A DNA stretch of 64,000 nucleotides, taken from positions 248,001 through 312,000 of the forward strand of contig NZ_FOFV01000007.1 in assembly GCF_900111005.1 (NCBI RefSeq). Direction: 5' to 3'. Every line of letters begins with the position of its first letter. The first letter of the stretch is position 1. Origin of the DNA: Lentzea albida. Its GTDB lineage: Bacteria; Actinomycetota; Actinomycetes; Mycobacteriales; Pseudonocardiaceae. The position numbers and the translations under genes were made by a program. This document shows, in pieces, positions 32,809 to 41,491 of this stretch. The notes under the pieces were generated by a model that saw only the letters and a program-made list of their open reading frames with translations, was not told where the DNA came from and searched no databases.

Positions 32809-32831
32809 CGAGTGATCCCAGGAAGGGCACC

Positions 32832-33032
32832 ATGACCACGCTCCAGTCCCCACCACCCCGCGTCGCGCGCTGGCAGCCGAACCGCCGGTCCGTCCGGTTC
32901 GCCGTCGACCTGCTCGGTGGGCTGGGCCTGCTGACGGGGCTCCTCGCGGCCTCGTTCACGCTGGTGTTCGGTGGCGTCCTCGTGCTGGTGGCGGGCCTGT
33001 GCCTGCACCTGACCCGCGCTCGGGCCGAGTGA
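32832..33032 (+). CDS. Small membrane protein, 66 aa
   Basis: A short protein with a basic N-terminus (ARWQPNRRSVRFAVDLLGGL) and two hydrophobic segments, about residues 25-43 and 45-60, ending HLTRARAE. I do not know the family. ATG at 32832 has AGGAAGG 7 bases upstream. An in-frame ATG at 32805 overlaps the GAF-ANTAR stop (ATGA) and would add nine residues. Either way it is in one operon with that gene. Confidence 0.65.
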   Translation: MTTLQSPPPRVARWQPNRRSVRFAVDLLGGLGLLTGLLAASFTLVFGGVLVLVAGLCLHLTRARAE

Positions 33033-33154
33033 GCGGCGTGCGGTCCCCCGGCAGTGGGAGGGACCGCCCGAGCGGGACCGCCGCCGAGCGATTACCGTCC
33101 TGTTCCGCGCCGGTGCACCCGCCGGACCCCCGATCCCCAGGAGGACGCGGGCGC

Positions 33155-33898
33155 GTGACGGACCTGGGAGTCCAGACGACCGAGCTGGCCGGCGTGGCGG
33201 TGGCGACGCCCGTGGGCAGGCTCGACCTGTCCTCCTACCCGTCGTTGCGTGACGACCTGCTCAAACTGGCGGCGGAGGCACCCGTCGCGCTGGTCGTGCG
33301 GCTCGGACCGGGGTTCGAGGTCGCGAGCAGGGCCATGCTGGCCGTCTTCACCGCGGTCTGGATGAAGGCCGCGCAGTGGCCCGGTGTGCCCGTCGTCCTC
33401 GCCGCGGAGACCGACCGGCACCGGCACGAACTCCGCCGCAGCGGTGTCTCCCGGCACGTCGTCACCGCGCCGGACCTGGATTCCGCGTTCGAGCGTGCCG
33501 CGGAACCGCCACTGCGCCGCTACCGCCGCCGGTCGCTGCCGAACTCACTGGTCGCGGCGCTCCTGGCGCGGGAGGAGGTGCGCACGGCGTGCGAGGAGTG
33601 GGACCTCCCCGCGCTGGTCGACGACGCGCTGCTGGTGGCGACCGAGCTCGTGGAGAACGCGGTCCGGCACGCCCGCACCGAGTCCGTCCTGTGCCTCGAG
33701 CTGCGGGCCGGCGGACTGTCCCTCGCCGTCCGCGACGGCGATCCCGAACCCCCTGTCCTGACCGCCTCGCGACCGGGCGCTCCGGGCCACAGAGGACTGG
33801 AGCTGGTCCAGGGCAGGTGCGTCGCCTGGGGCACGCGTCCGTCGTTCGATGGTGGCAAGATCGTGTGGGCGGTGCTGGCCCCACGGCCGAAGCGGTAG
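33155..33898 (+). CDS. STAS-like plus HATPase (RsbW-type) regulator
   Basis: A 247-aa protein with two parts. Residues about 1-110 look like a STAS domain (AVATPVGRLDLSSYPSLRDD, VVRLGPGFEVASRAMLAVFT) but lack the usual D-S-x-G phospho-Ser. Residues about 125-245 are a GHKL ATPase of the anti-sigma kinase type: ALLVATELVENAVRHARTES contains the N-box, LAVRDGDPEPPVL the G1-box and HRGLELVQGRCVAWGTRPSF the later boxes. Such proteins switch sigma factors or receive signals in actinomycetes. GTG at 33155 with AGGAGG. It lies directly upstream of the CheR-PAS gene, suggesting they act in one pathway. Confidence 0.82.
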   Translation: MTDLGVQTTELAGVAVATPVGRLDLSSYPSLRDDLLKLAAEAPVALVVRLGPGFEVASRAMLAVFTAVWMKAAQWPGVPVVLAAETDRHRHELRRSGVSRHVVTAPDLDSAFERAAEPPLRRYRRRSLPNSLVAALLAREEVRTACEEWDLPALVDDALLVATELVENAVRHARTESVLCLELRAGGLSLAVRDGDPEPPVLTASRPGAPGHRGLELVQGRCVAWGTRPSFDGGKIVWAVLAPRPKR

Positions 33899-33908
33899 CT
33901 TTGCCGTC

Positions 33909-35762
33909 GTGAACGACCGTCGCCCCGACCCTGACCAAGCCTTCGAGGACGTGCTGCTCTACCTCAAGGAGTCGCGCGGCTTCGACTTCACCGGCTACAA
34001 ACGCACGAGCCTGCAACGGCGCGTGCGGCACCGGATGAGCCAGATCGGCATCGAGAACTACCCGGACTACATCGACCAGCTGCAGGTCAACGCAGACGAG
34101 TTCGGCGCGCTGTTCAACACGATCCTGATCAACGTGACGGGCTTCTTCCGCGACACCGAGGCGTGGACGTACCTGCGCGAGGACGTGGTGCCGACGATCC
34201 TCGCCGAACGCGGGCCGGACGACCCGATCCGGGTGTGGAGCGCGGGCTGCGCGTCCGGCGAGGAGGCGTACAGCCTCGCCATGCTGCTCGCCGACGCGCT
34301 GGGCCCGGACAGGTTCCGGCAGCAGGTGAAGATCTACGCCACGGACGTCGACGACGAGGCCCTCACCCAGGCGAGGCTCGCGAGCTACGGCGAGCGCGAC
34401 CTGCAGAGCGTGCCACCGGAGTTGATCGCCAAGTACTTCGAGCAGCAGAACGGCCGCTACAGCTTCCGCAAGGACCTGCGGCGCTCGGTCATCTTCGGCC
34501 GCAACGACCTGGTGCAGGACGCGCCGATCTCGCGCATCGACCTGCTGGTGTGCCGCAACACGTTGATGTACTTCAACCAGGAGACCCAGTCCAAGATCCT
34601 GGGCCGGTTCCACTTCGCGCTCGTGCCGAAGGGAGTGCTGTTCCTCGGCAAGGCCGAGATGCTGCTCAGCCACAGCCGGATCTTCGACCCGATAGACCTC
34701 AAGCGGCGCATCTTCCGCAAGGCGCCCAACGGTTCCGGCAGCGCGGCCCACTTCGTCTCCTACCCGATGGTGCACGACCGCCGGGTCGACGTCGGCGGTA
34801 TCGACGAGCTGCGCGAGCACGCCTTCTCCGCGAGTCCCGTCGCGCAGGTGGTCGTGACGGCGGACGACGTGGTGGCGCTCGCGAACCAGCAGGCGCAGAC
34901 GACGTTCGGGCTGTCCCCCAAGGACGTCGGCAGGCCGCTGCGCGACCTCGACCTCTCGTACCGCCCGATCGAGCTGCGCGGGTACGTCGAACAGGCCCGG
35001 CTGGAACGCAAGTCGTTGCGGGTCAAGGACGTCGAGTGGCTGCGCGGGCCCGGCGAGTCGCTGTGGTTCGAGATCCACGTGAACCCGCTGATCGGTGTCG
35101 ACAACACGATCCTCGGCGTCTCGGTGGTGTTCCACGACGTGACGTCGGCGCGCAGGCTGCTCGAGGACCTGGAGTACGCCAACCGCCAGCTGGAGTCGGC
35201 CTACGAAGAGCTCCAGTCCACCAACGAGGAGCTCGAGACGACCAACGAGGAACTCCAGTCCACAGTGGAGGAACTGGAGACCACGAACGAGGAGCTCCAG
35301 TCCACCAACGAGGAACTGGAGACGATGAACGAAGAGCTCCAGTCGACCAACGACGAGCTCCAGACCATCAACGACACCCTGCGCGAACGCAGCACCGAGC
35401 TCGACCAGGTCAACGAGTTCCTCGAGTCGATACTCACCTCACTGCGCGCCGGCGTCGTCGTCCTCGACCTGCAGATGCGCGTCCTCGCCTGGAACCGCGG
35501 CGCCGAGGAGCTCTGGGGCGTGCGCCGCGACGAGGCCGAGGGCGAGCACCTGCTCAACCTCGACATCGGCCTGCCCGTCGCCGAACTGCGGCCGGTGGTG
35601 CGCTCGGCGCTGTCCGACCCGGCGTTCATCGACGAGGTCAAGCTCACGGCGGTGAACCGGCGCGGCCGCGAGGTCGTGGTCCGCGTCGTGTGCAGCTCGT
35701 TGCGCAGCAACGGCGGTGAGCCGGGCGGCGCGATCCTGGTGATGGAGCAGCAGACCGACTAG
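33909..35762 (+). CDS. CheR-type methyltransferase with PAS domains and heptad coiled coil
   Basis: A 617-aa signalling protein. Residues about 15-275 are CheR: FDFTGYKRTSLQRRVRHRM (N-terminal helices), TGFFRDTEAW, VWSAGCASGEEAYSLAM (SAM motif I), KIYATDVDDEALTQARLASY and CRNTLMYFN. About 295-420 is a PAS domain (ASPVAQVVVTADDVVALANQ). About 430-495 is a near-perfect coiled coil made of repeated NEELQST and NEELETT heptads, then a second PAS at about 505-615. Actinomycetes like this usually lack flagellar chemotaxis, so this class is thought to act in stress or phosphorelay signalling; the methyl acceptor is unknown. GTG start, 11 bases after the STAS-HATPase gene. Confidence 0.88.
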   Translation: MNDRRPDPDQAFEDVLLYLKESRGFDFTGYKRTSLQRRVRHRMSQIGIENYPDYIDQLQVNADEFGALFNTILINVTGFFRDTEAWTYLREDVVPTILAERGPDDPIRVWSAGCASGEEAYSLAMLLADALGPDRFRQQVKIYATDVDDEALTQARLASYGERDLQSVPPELIAKYFEQQNGRYSFRKDLRRSVIFGRNDLVQDAPISRIDLLVCRNTLMYFNQETQSKILGRFHFALVPKGVLFLGKAEMLLSHSRIFDPIDLKRRIFRKAPNGSGSAAHFVSYPMVHDRRVDVGGIDELREHAFSASPVAQVVVTADDVVALANQQAQTTFGLSPKDVGRPLRDLDLSYRPIELRGYVEQARLERKSLRVKDVEWLRGPGESLWFEIHVNPLIGVDNTILGVSVVFHDVTSARRLLEDLEYANRQLESAYEELQSTNEELETTNEELQSTVEELETTNEELQSTNEELETMNEELQSTNDELQTINDTLRERSTELDQVNEFLESILTSLRAGVVVLDLQMRVLAWNRGAEELWGVRRDEAEGEHLLNLDIGLPVAELRPVVRSALSDPAFIDEVKLTAVNRRGREVVVRVVCSSLRSNGGEPGGAILVMEQQTD

Positions 35763-35783
35763 GGGTTCTGGCACGATCAACTC

Positions 35784-36245
35784 GTGGAACGTGTGGTGGT
35801 CCTGGGCCGTGGCGGTGCCGGGAAGTCGACCCTCGCGGCAGCCCTGGGGGCCGCGACCGGGCTTCCCGTCGTCGAGCTCGACAAGCACTTCTGGGGCCCG
35901 GGCCTGGAGGCGACGCCGCTCGAGCTCTGGGCCGTCGTGCAGGGCGAGCTCGCCGCCGAGGACCGGTGGATCATGGACGGCGACCTGGGCCCGTACGACG
36001 TGCTCGACGTCCGGCTCCGCAGGGCCGACACGGTGCTGCTGCTCGACTACTCGTTCCCTCGGTGCGCGTGGCGGGCCGTGTGGCGCTCGCGGGAGAGCGC
36101 CGACTTCTGGCGGTGGGTCTGGTCGTGGCGCCGCCGGTCCAGGCCCGTGCTGCTCGAAGCGCTCGCGGCACACGCACAGGACGCGGAGGTGCACGTGTTC
36201 CGCGGTCCGCGTGCCACAGCCCGTTTCCTGGCACGGTTCTCTTGA
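35784..36245 (+). CDS. P-loop adenylate-kinase-like protein (FlaR/topology-modulation type)
   Basis: A 153-aa P-loop NTPase. ERVVVLGRGGAGKSTLAAAL is Walker A; VVELDKHFWGPG matches the L-D-x-x-x-W-x-P substrate motif of so-called topology modulation (FlaR-like) adenylate kinases; WIMDGDLGPY and ADTVLLLDYSFPRCAWRAVW are the NMP-binding and R-rich lid parts. The real substrate of this subfamily is not established. GTG start at 35784. The next gene starts at a TTG overlapping its stop (TTGA), so the two are coupled. Confidence 0.75.
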   Translation: MERVVVLGRGGAGKSTLAAALGAATGLPVVELDKHFWGPGLEATPLELWAVVQGELAAEDRWIMDGDLGPYDVLDVRLRRADTVLLLDYSFPRCAWRAVWRSRESADFWRWVWSWRRRSRPVLLEALAAHAQDAEVHVFRGPRATARFLARFS

Positions 36246-37156
36246 CCGAGCTGCCCGCGGCGGTCTCCGGCTGGCTCGCGGCGCACCTCCCCGGCGCGCG
36301 GGTGGCGGCTGAGCTGTCCGGCGGGTACCGCAACCAGAACGTCGCCGTGGTGAGCGGGAGCGGCGAGAAGTTCGTGCTGCGCCGGTACCTCCGGGGCACC
36401 ACGTGCGCGGTCGAACGCGACCTCGCCGTGCGGATGAGCGGTGTGGTGCCGGTTCCCGAGGTCGTGGCGGCGGATCCGGATGGTTCGGCGGCCGGGGAAC
36501 CCGTGCTGCTGTCGCGGTTCGCGGACGGCGTGATGCTCGACCGGGTCGTGGCCGGGCTGGGTGACGGGGAGGCGGAGGAACTCGGCCACGCGGTGGGTTC
36601 GGTGCTGGCGGCGATCGGCACGATCGGCTTTCCCGCACCGGGCTTCTTCTCCGGTGCGGGGCTGTCCCCGGCGCCGGCGGAGTCCGACACGGCCGACCTG
36701 GTGGCGTTCACCGCGAACCGCGTCGGCGAAATGGCACTCGAACCACGCGACAAGGCCGCGTTGCTCGCCCTGGCCGAGCGCGACCAGCAGGTGCTCGCGG
36801 GCGTGGCACCGGTGGCCCGGCTCGTCCACTCGGACTTCAGCGGCAAGAACCTCCTCGTCGCCCGCGACGCAGGCCGCTGGTCGGTGACCGCCGTGCTCGA
36901 CTGGGAGTTCGCGTACAGCGGCAACCCGCTCGCGGACGTGGGGAACGTGCTGCGCTTCCCCGAGGACACCGGCCCGGCGTTCGAGCACGGGTTAATCGCG
37001 GGGTGCGGACCGCTGCCCGACGGCTGGCGCGAGGTCAGCGCGGCACTCGACCTGTTCGCGTTGGTGGACCTGCTCACGCTGCCCGCGGCGCATCCGTTGC
37101 ACACCAAGGTGGTGGCCGCGGTGCGCGAACGGGCGGAAAGCACTTGCGCGACCTGA
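36242..37156 (+). CDS. Aminoglycoside phosphotransferase-fold (APH) kinase
   Basis: A 304-aa kinase-fold protein. VAAELSGGYRNQNVAVVSGS is the Gly-rich loop, KFVLRRYLR carries the ATP Lys-like position, LVHSDFSGKNLLV is the H-x-D-x-x-x-x-N catalytic loop, and AVLDWEFAYSGNPLADVG the metal-binding D-W-E. APH-family enzymes phosphorylate aminoglycosides, choline, homoserine, fructosamine or other small molecules; this one is not close enough to a named branch to say. TTG start overlaps the upstream kinase gene's stop by four bases. Confidence 0.82.
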   Translation: MTELPAAVSGWLAAHLPGARVAAELSGGYRNQNVAVVSGSGEKFVLRRYLRGTTCAVERDLAVRMSGVVPVPEVVAADPDGSAAGEPVLLSRFADGVMLDRVVAGLGDGEAEELGHAVGSVLAAIGTIGFPAPGFFSGAGLSPAPAESDTADLVAFTANRVGEMALEPRDKAALLALAERDQQVLAGVAPVARLVHSDFSGKNLLVARDAGRWSVTAVLDWEFAYSGNPLADVGNVLRFPEDTGPAFEHGLIAGCGPLPDGWREVSAALDLFALVDLLTLPAAHPLHTKVVAAVRERAESTCAT

Positions 37157-37222
37157 TACGGTTCCCGCGATGACTACTTCCACGAGCAGATCGGGGGTCC
37201 CGTTCACCAAAGGTGAGTGCTG

Positions 37223-38797
37223 ATGCACCACTTCGTGAACGGACGTTCCTCCCGCCTCAACCTCTGGTCGCACGTGCGCGAGTTCGCCGTGCCGCCGTCG
37301 ATGATCGAGTCCTCCACCGCCCGCCGCGAGTCCGGCGACTGGGCCGGTGCCTGCGCCGCGGCGCGGGTCGACGTGGACCTCGACCTCCGCGTCGTGAGTC
37401 GTGCCCGCGGCAGACCGCTGGCACAGGCGCTGCGCGCCGACCTGCGCCACCTCGCACCTGACCTGCTGCGCTGGCACTTCCCCAGGGTCGGCCCGGACGG
37501 CCTGCTGAGGCCCGGCCTCACCGTCTCGCTGGCCAGGTACGCCGACGACGAGGTGCACCTCGTGGCCCGCACGCCTCCGGCATGGGCTGCCGCGGGTCAG
37601 CGGATCAGCCTTGCCGTGTGGGCGCCTTCCGGAGTGCTGGCCGGCGCGGGCGGGCATCCGCATCCCCGGCCCGACCGGCGGTTCCGCCTCGACCTGCACC
37701 GCCACCTGTGGGATGCGCGCAGGACGGCGGAGCTGACGGAGCGGGGTGGGAGCGGTGGGGATCCGGGTGGCCGCGCCCTCGACCGGTGGGGTGAGGAGGC
37801 CGCGCTGCTGGTCCGCGCGGACGGGGTGGAGGGCAGCTCGGTCGCGGTGCGGCTCGGGTCGCGGAAGTGGGTGGTGCTGGACGGAAGTGGCTGCGGGGCA
37901 ACGGATGCGGAGCCGCCCGGCCCGCAGGACCGGGTCCAGCCGCGCCACCACGACAGTGGCTGCGGGGCAACGGATTCGGGGCCGCTCGGACCACGGGACC
38001 GGGCCGAGGCGAGCCGTGACAACAGCGGCTGCGCGGCACCGAACCCGGAGCCGCTCGGACCACAGCACCGGATCCAGCCGCGCCGCGACGACAGCGGCCG
38101 CGGGGCAACGGATTCGGAGCCGCCCGACCCACGGCACCGGGCCGAGCCGCGCCGCGACAGCAGCGGCTGCGCAGCACCGAATCCGGAGCCGCTCGCCTCC
38201 AGGGGCACCCCGGCCACCTCTCGTCCCGCCCTCCCGATCCTCCCCGACGCCGCCACCTGGACACCCCCGGACCTCGACCTGGTGCGCGCCGGCCTGATCA
38301 CGGCCGACCGCCTCCACCCCTTGGTCGCCTCCGCCCTCATCCCACCCGAACCACGGCCCGCCCCCACCGGCAACCCCTACAGCACAACGAGTTCCCGCCT
38401 GGTCGACTGCCGGGGCGCCACCCACGAGATCGGCGTGGTCGGCGGCGTCCTGGTGCCGCTCGACCACTCCCCCGACGAGATCCGCCGCGAGGAGCTGCTG
38501 GTCGCGTTGGGCGGCAACGGGTTGCCCTGTCTGAGGGCGATCGATGCCGCACACCGCCATCCGGAAGACCTCCCGGACGTCCGGGCCCGCCTGGCGCACG
38601 GCGACGTCGCCGGTGCCCTGGCCGTGGTCGAAGGCCTGCTCGGGCCGGACGCCCTGCTGCGGACCGGGCCGTTGCGCGATGCGCTGGAGACGGCCGCGCG
38701 GCGCAAGGTCGTGCACGGGTTGTACCGCGCCGGGCTCGTCCAGGGGCCCGCACCGTCCACAGAGGAACGCCGCCGGCAGCGCGCGGCCGTTCGCTGA
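37223..38797 (+). CDS. Unknown protein with internal 23-aa tandem repeats, partner of MoxR/VWA genes
   Basis: A 524-aa protein I cannot assign. The N-terminal ~210 residues (MHHFVNGRSSRLNLWSHVRE, ARVDVDLDLRVVSRARGRPL) and the C-terminal ~190 residues (LVRAGLITADRLHPLVASAL, ALGGNGLPCLRAIDAAHRHP) look like folded domains. Between them, about residues 222-330, are four full and one partial copy of a 23-aa unit (SGCGATDSEPLGPRDRAE-like). No membrane segment or signal is seen. AGGTGA lies 7 bases before the ATG at 37223. It precedes MoxR and DUF2201/VWA genes on the same strand, so it probably works with that ATPase pair. Confidence 0.65.
   Translation: MHHFVNGRSSRLNLWSHVREFAVPPSMIESSTARRESGDWAGACAAARVDVDLDLRVVSRARGRPLAQALRADLRHLAPDLLRWHFPRVGPDGLLRPGLTVSLARYADDEVHLVARTPPAWAAAGQRISLAVWAPSGVLAGAGGHPHPRPDRRFRLDLHRHLWDARRTAELTERGGSGGDPGGRALDRWGEEAALLVRADGVEGSSVAVRLGSRKWVVLDGSGCGATDAEPPGPQDRVQPRHHDSGCGATDSGPLGPRDRAEASRDNSGCAAPNPEPLGPQHRIQPRRDDSGRGATDSEPPDPRHRAEPRRDSSGCAAPNPEPLASRGTPATSRPALPILPDAATWTPPDLDLVRAGLITADRLHPLVASALIPPEPRPAPTGNPYSTTSSRLVDCRGATHEIGVVGGVLVPLDHSPDEIRREELLVALGGNGLPCLRAIDAAHRHPEDLPDVRARLAHGDVAGALAVVEGLLGPDALLRTGPLRDALETAARRKVVHGLYRAGLVQGPAPSTEERRRQRAAVR
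37886..38212 (+). repeat. In-frame 69-bp tandem repeat
   Basis: Units start at 37886, 37955, 38024, 38093 and 38162 (last one partial). Period 69 is a multiple of three, so the frame is kept. Translated copies alternate between SGCGATD and SGCAAPN beginnings, with a shared EPLGPxxRxxPRRD tail, which implies that the array grew by duplicating a two-unit block. Confidence 0.85.
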
Positions 38798-38849
38798 ACC
38801 CCCTTCCGCCCAGGCCGGCGCACGGCCTCTCTTCAAGGTGACCGAATAC

Positions 38850-40076
38850 ATGCCTGCTTTCTCGAACGTGCCCGACGGATCCCGGCTGGACGTCGCGGCC
38901 CAGTTGCTCGCCCTGCTCGGGGACACGGCCACCGAGCTGCGCGACGATCCCCAGCTGGAGGCGCTGACGCTGGCCGTGTCCGCGGACCTGCCGGTGCTGC
39001 TGTGGGGTGAGCCCGGGATCGGCAAGACCGCGGCGCTCACCCAGCTCGCCGAGGCGCTCTCGTTGCCGCTGACCACGGTGATCGCGAGCGTGCACGAACC
39101 CTCGGACTTCTCCGGGCTGCCGGTGGTCGGGGACGACCCGGCGACGCAGGGCGTGCCGATGGCGCCTCCCGACTGGGCGGTGCGCCTCGTCAGGGCCGGG
39201 CGCGGTCTGCTGTTCCTCGACGAGCTGTCCACCGCGCCGCCTGCCGTGCAGGCCGCGCTGCTGCGGGTCGTGCTGGAACGCCGCGTCGGTGCGCTGCGGT
39301 TGCCGCCGGGCGTGCGGATCGTCGCTGCCGCAAACCCGCGGACGTCGGCGGCCGACGGCTGGGAGCTCAGTCCGCCGCTCGCCAACCGGTTCGTGCACCT
39401 GCAGTGGAAGCACGACCACGACGTCGTGGTCCGCGGGCTGGGCGGGACCTGGCCCACCACGGCACTCCCGCTGCTCGACCCCGCACTGCTGCCGGACGCC
39501 GTCGCGTTCGCCCGCCGCGCGGTGTGCGGGCTCCTCGCCGCCCGGCCGAACCTCGTGCACCAGCTGCCGAAGAACGAGACGTCGCGCGGCGGTCCGTGGC
39601 CCTCGCCGCGCAGCTGGGAGATGGCGCTGCGGCTGATCGCGTTCGCGACCGCGGCCGGGACGTCGCGCGAGGTGCTGTCCGCGCTGGTGCGGGGCGCTGT
39701 CGGGGACGGCCCCGGGCTGGAGCTGCTCGCGAGCATCGACCGGATGGACCTGCCGGATCCCGAGGTGCTGCTCGCGGACCCGGCGGCGGCCGTGCTGCCC
39801 GAGCGCGGCGACCTGCGGCAGGTGGTGCTCGACGGGGTGGTGGCCGCGGTGCGCAACCGGCCGGAAGAGGCCCGCTGGAACGCGGCGTGGGCGTTGCTGT
39901 CGCTGGCGCTCGACACCGGAGCGCCCGACCTCGTGGTGGTCCCGGCGGCCACGCTCGCCGCGCTGCGTCGCGACGACTGGCAGGTCCCCGCGACGATCGA
40001 CCGGCTGGCGGGTGCCGTGTCGTTGTCGCAGCGGGCGGACCGGGCCCTGGCCCGCACCGGGGGTGGCGGCCGGTGA
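38850..40076 (+). CDS. MoxR-family AAA+ ATPase
   Basis: A 408-aa AAA+ ATPase of the MoxR/RavA class. LPVLLWGEPGIGKTAALTQL is Walker A, LVRAGRGLLFLDELSTAPPA Walker B, AAANPRTSAADGWELSPPLA sensor 1, and ANRFVHLQW the arginine-finger region. The C-terminal ~180 residues are helical. MoxR ATPases pair with VWA-domain proteins as chaperones that remodel or activate complexes, and here such a partner overlaps its stop codon (GTGA). ATG at 38850 with AAGGTGA; an in-frame GTG at 38838 is possible. Confidence 0.88.
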   Translation: MPAFSNVPDGSRLDVAAQLLALLGDTATELRDDPQLEALTLAVSADLPVLLWGEPGIGKTAALTQLAEALSLPLTTVIASVHEPSDFSGLPVVGDDPATQGVPMAPPDWAVRLVRAGRGLLFLDELSTAPPAVQAALLRVVLERRVGALRLPPGVRIVAAANPRTSAADGWELSPPLANRFVHLQWKHDHDVVVRGLGGTWPTTALPLLDPALLPDAVAFARRAVCGLLAARPNLVHQLPKNETSRGGPWPSPRSWEMALRLIAFATAAGTSREVLSALVRGAVGDGPGLELLASIDRMDLPDPEVLLADPAAAVLPERGDLRQVVLDGVVAAVRNRPEEARWNAAWALLSLALDTGAPDLVVVPAATLAALRRDDWQVPATIDRLAGAVSLSQRADRALARTGGGGR

Positions 40077-41287
40077 TCCTGGACGAGGAGAAGCTGTTCG
40101 CCGCCCGCCTTTACGCGGTCCGCTGCCGGCCCTACCTCGCGACGGCGTTGTTCGCGCTGCACCCGGTGGAGTCGCACCAGGTGCCGACGATGGCCGTCGA
40201 CCGGCACTGGCGCTGCTACGTCTCGCCCGCGTTCGTCGACCGCACGCCGCTGGAGGAGCTCGCCGGCGTCTGGGTGCACGAGGTGTCCCATCTGCTGCGC
40301 GACCACCACGGGCGCGGCGACCGGTACGCGGTGCAGCACGAGCTGCACGGGCCCGGTGAGCGGCTGCGGATGAACATCGCGGGCGACTGCGAGATCAACG
40401 ACGACGTGTTCGGCGACGGCCTGCCACGGCCGGAGGGCGCGGTCCACCCGGAGGCGCTGCGGCTGGACGGGGGCCAGCTGATGGAGGACTACCTGCGCCA
40501 GTTCCGGCTGGGCCGGCACACGAACGCCTTCGCGTGGCTCGACTGCGGCAGCGGCGCCGACGGCCTGGAGCGGGCGTGGGACCTCGGGCCGGGCGGCGCG
40601 CACGGGCTCAGCGAGCAGGAGCGCGACGCCGTGCGGTTCCGCGTGGCGGAGGGCATCAAGGGCGCTCCCGGCAGCGTCCCGGACGGCTGGAAGCGGTGGG
40701 CGGAGGAGGCGTTCCACCCGCCCCAGCCGTGGCGGAGCCTGCTGCGGGCGGCGATCCGCTCGGCCGCGTCCGGTCCCGGCGTGGGCGAGGACTACACCTA
40801 CGGCCGGCCGTCCCGCAGGTCGGCGGGCGTGCCCGGGGTGGTGATGCCGAGCCTGCGCCGCCGCCCGCCCAGGGTCGCCGTCGTCGTCGACACCTCCGGG
40901 TCCGTGAGCGACGCCGAACTGGGCAGCGCGCTCCTCGAGATCGCGGCGATCATCCGGGCGGTCGGCTGCCGACGCGACCTGGTGACGGTGCTGTCCTGCG
41001 ACGCCGCCGCCCACGTCACCGGCCCGTGGTGCCGAGCGGAAGGGATTGCGCTGGTGGGCGGCGGTGGCACGGACCTGCGGGAGGGCTTCGCCACGGCCCT
41101 GCGTTCGCTCCCGCGTCCCGACGTCGTCGTCGCCCTGACCGACGGCCAGACGCCGTGGCCCGAGTCCGCACCGTCGTGCCGCACGGTGGTGGGCCTGTTC
41201 CCCCGCCCGAAGAGGATCTCCGAGGACGATCCCGACTACGAACCCGACACCCCGCCGGAGTGGGCGCGAGTCGTCACCATCGGTTGA
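40073..41287 (+). CDS. DUF2201 putative metallopeptidase with VWA-like domain
   Basis: A 404-aa protein. The N-terminal half carries GVWVHEVSHLLRDHHGRGD, an H-E-x-x-H zinc motif typical of DUF2201 predicted metallopeptidases, with DCEINDDVF downstream. The C-terminal ~130 residues are a VWA-like domain with an intact MIDAS start (VAVVVDTSGSVSDAELGSAL) and GGGGTDLREGF. DUF2201 genes are usual partners of MoxR ATPases. The GTG start overlaps the MoxR stop by four bases. Whether the zinc site is proteolytic is not known. Confidence 0.88.
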   Translation: MILDEEKLFAARLYAVRCRPYLATALFALHPVESHQVPTMAVDRHWRCYVSPAFVDRTPLEELAGVWVHEVSHLLRDHHGRGDRYAVQHELHGPGERLRMNIAGDCEINDDVFGDGLPRPEGAVHPEALRLDGGQLMEDYLRQFRLGRHTNAFAWLDCGSGADGLERAWDLGPGGAHGLSEQERDAVRFRVAEGIKGAPGSVPDGWKRWAEEAFHPPQPWRSLLRAAIRSAASGPGVGEDYTYGRPSRRSAGVPGVVMPSLRRRPPRVAVVVDTSGSVSDAELGSALLEIAAIIRAVGCRRDLVTVLSCDAAAHVTGPWCRAEGIALVGGGGTDLREGFATALRSLPRPDVVVALTDGQTPWPESAPSCRTVVGLFPRPKRISEDDPDYEPDTPPEWARVVTIG

Positions 41288-41491
41288 CGGCCGCACGCAA
41301 TCGAATTTCGCGACGGAACAGTTCCGCTGACATCGGGTGTCACTTTTTTGGCAGCTTTTCCCGAACCTCATTCCACCCCGATGAGAAATAGATTGCGACA
41401 TCAGAGTGAATGCATTCGAATTCGTTAACAGACCAGAGGAGGAGCGCTACTAATCCGGTTGTCGCACGCCGTCACCGGAAGGACCCGCACG

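Noticed and set aside
36992-41401. A 1469-codon open frame on the minus strand
   Set aside because: It is antisense to four well-supported plus-strand genes, and its translation is Arg/Pro/Gly-rich shadow sequence without domains. Long antisense frames are normal at this base composition.
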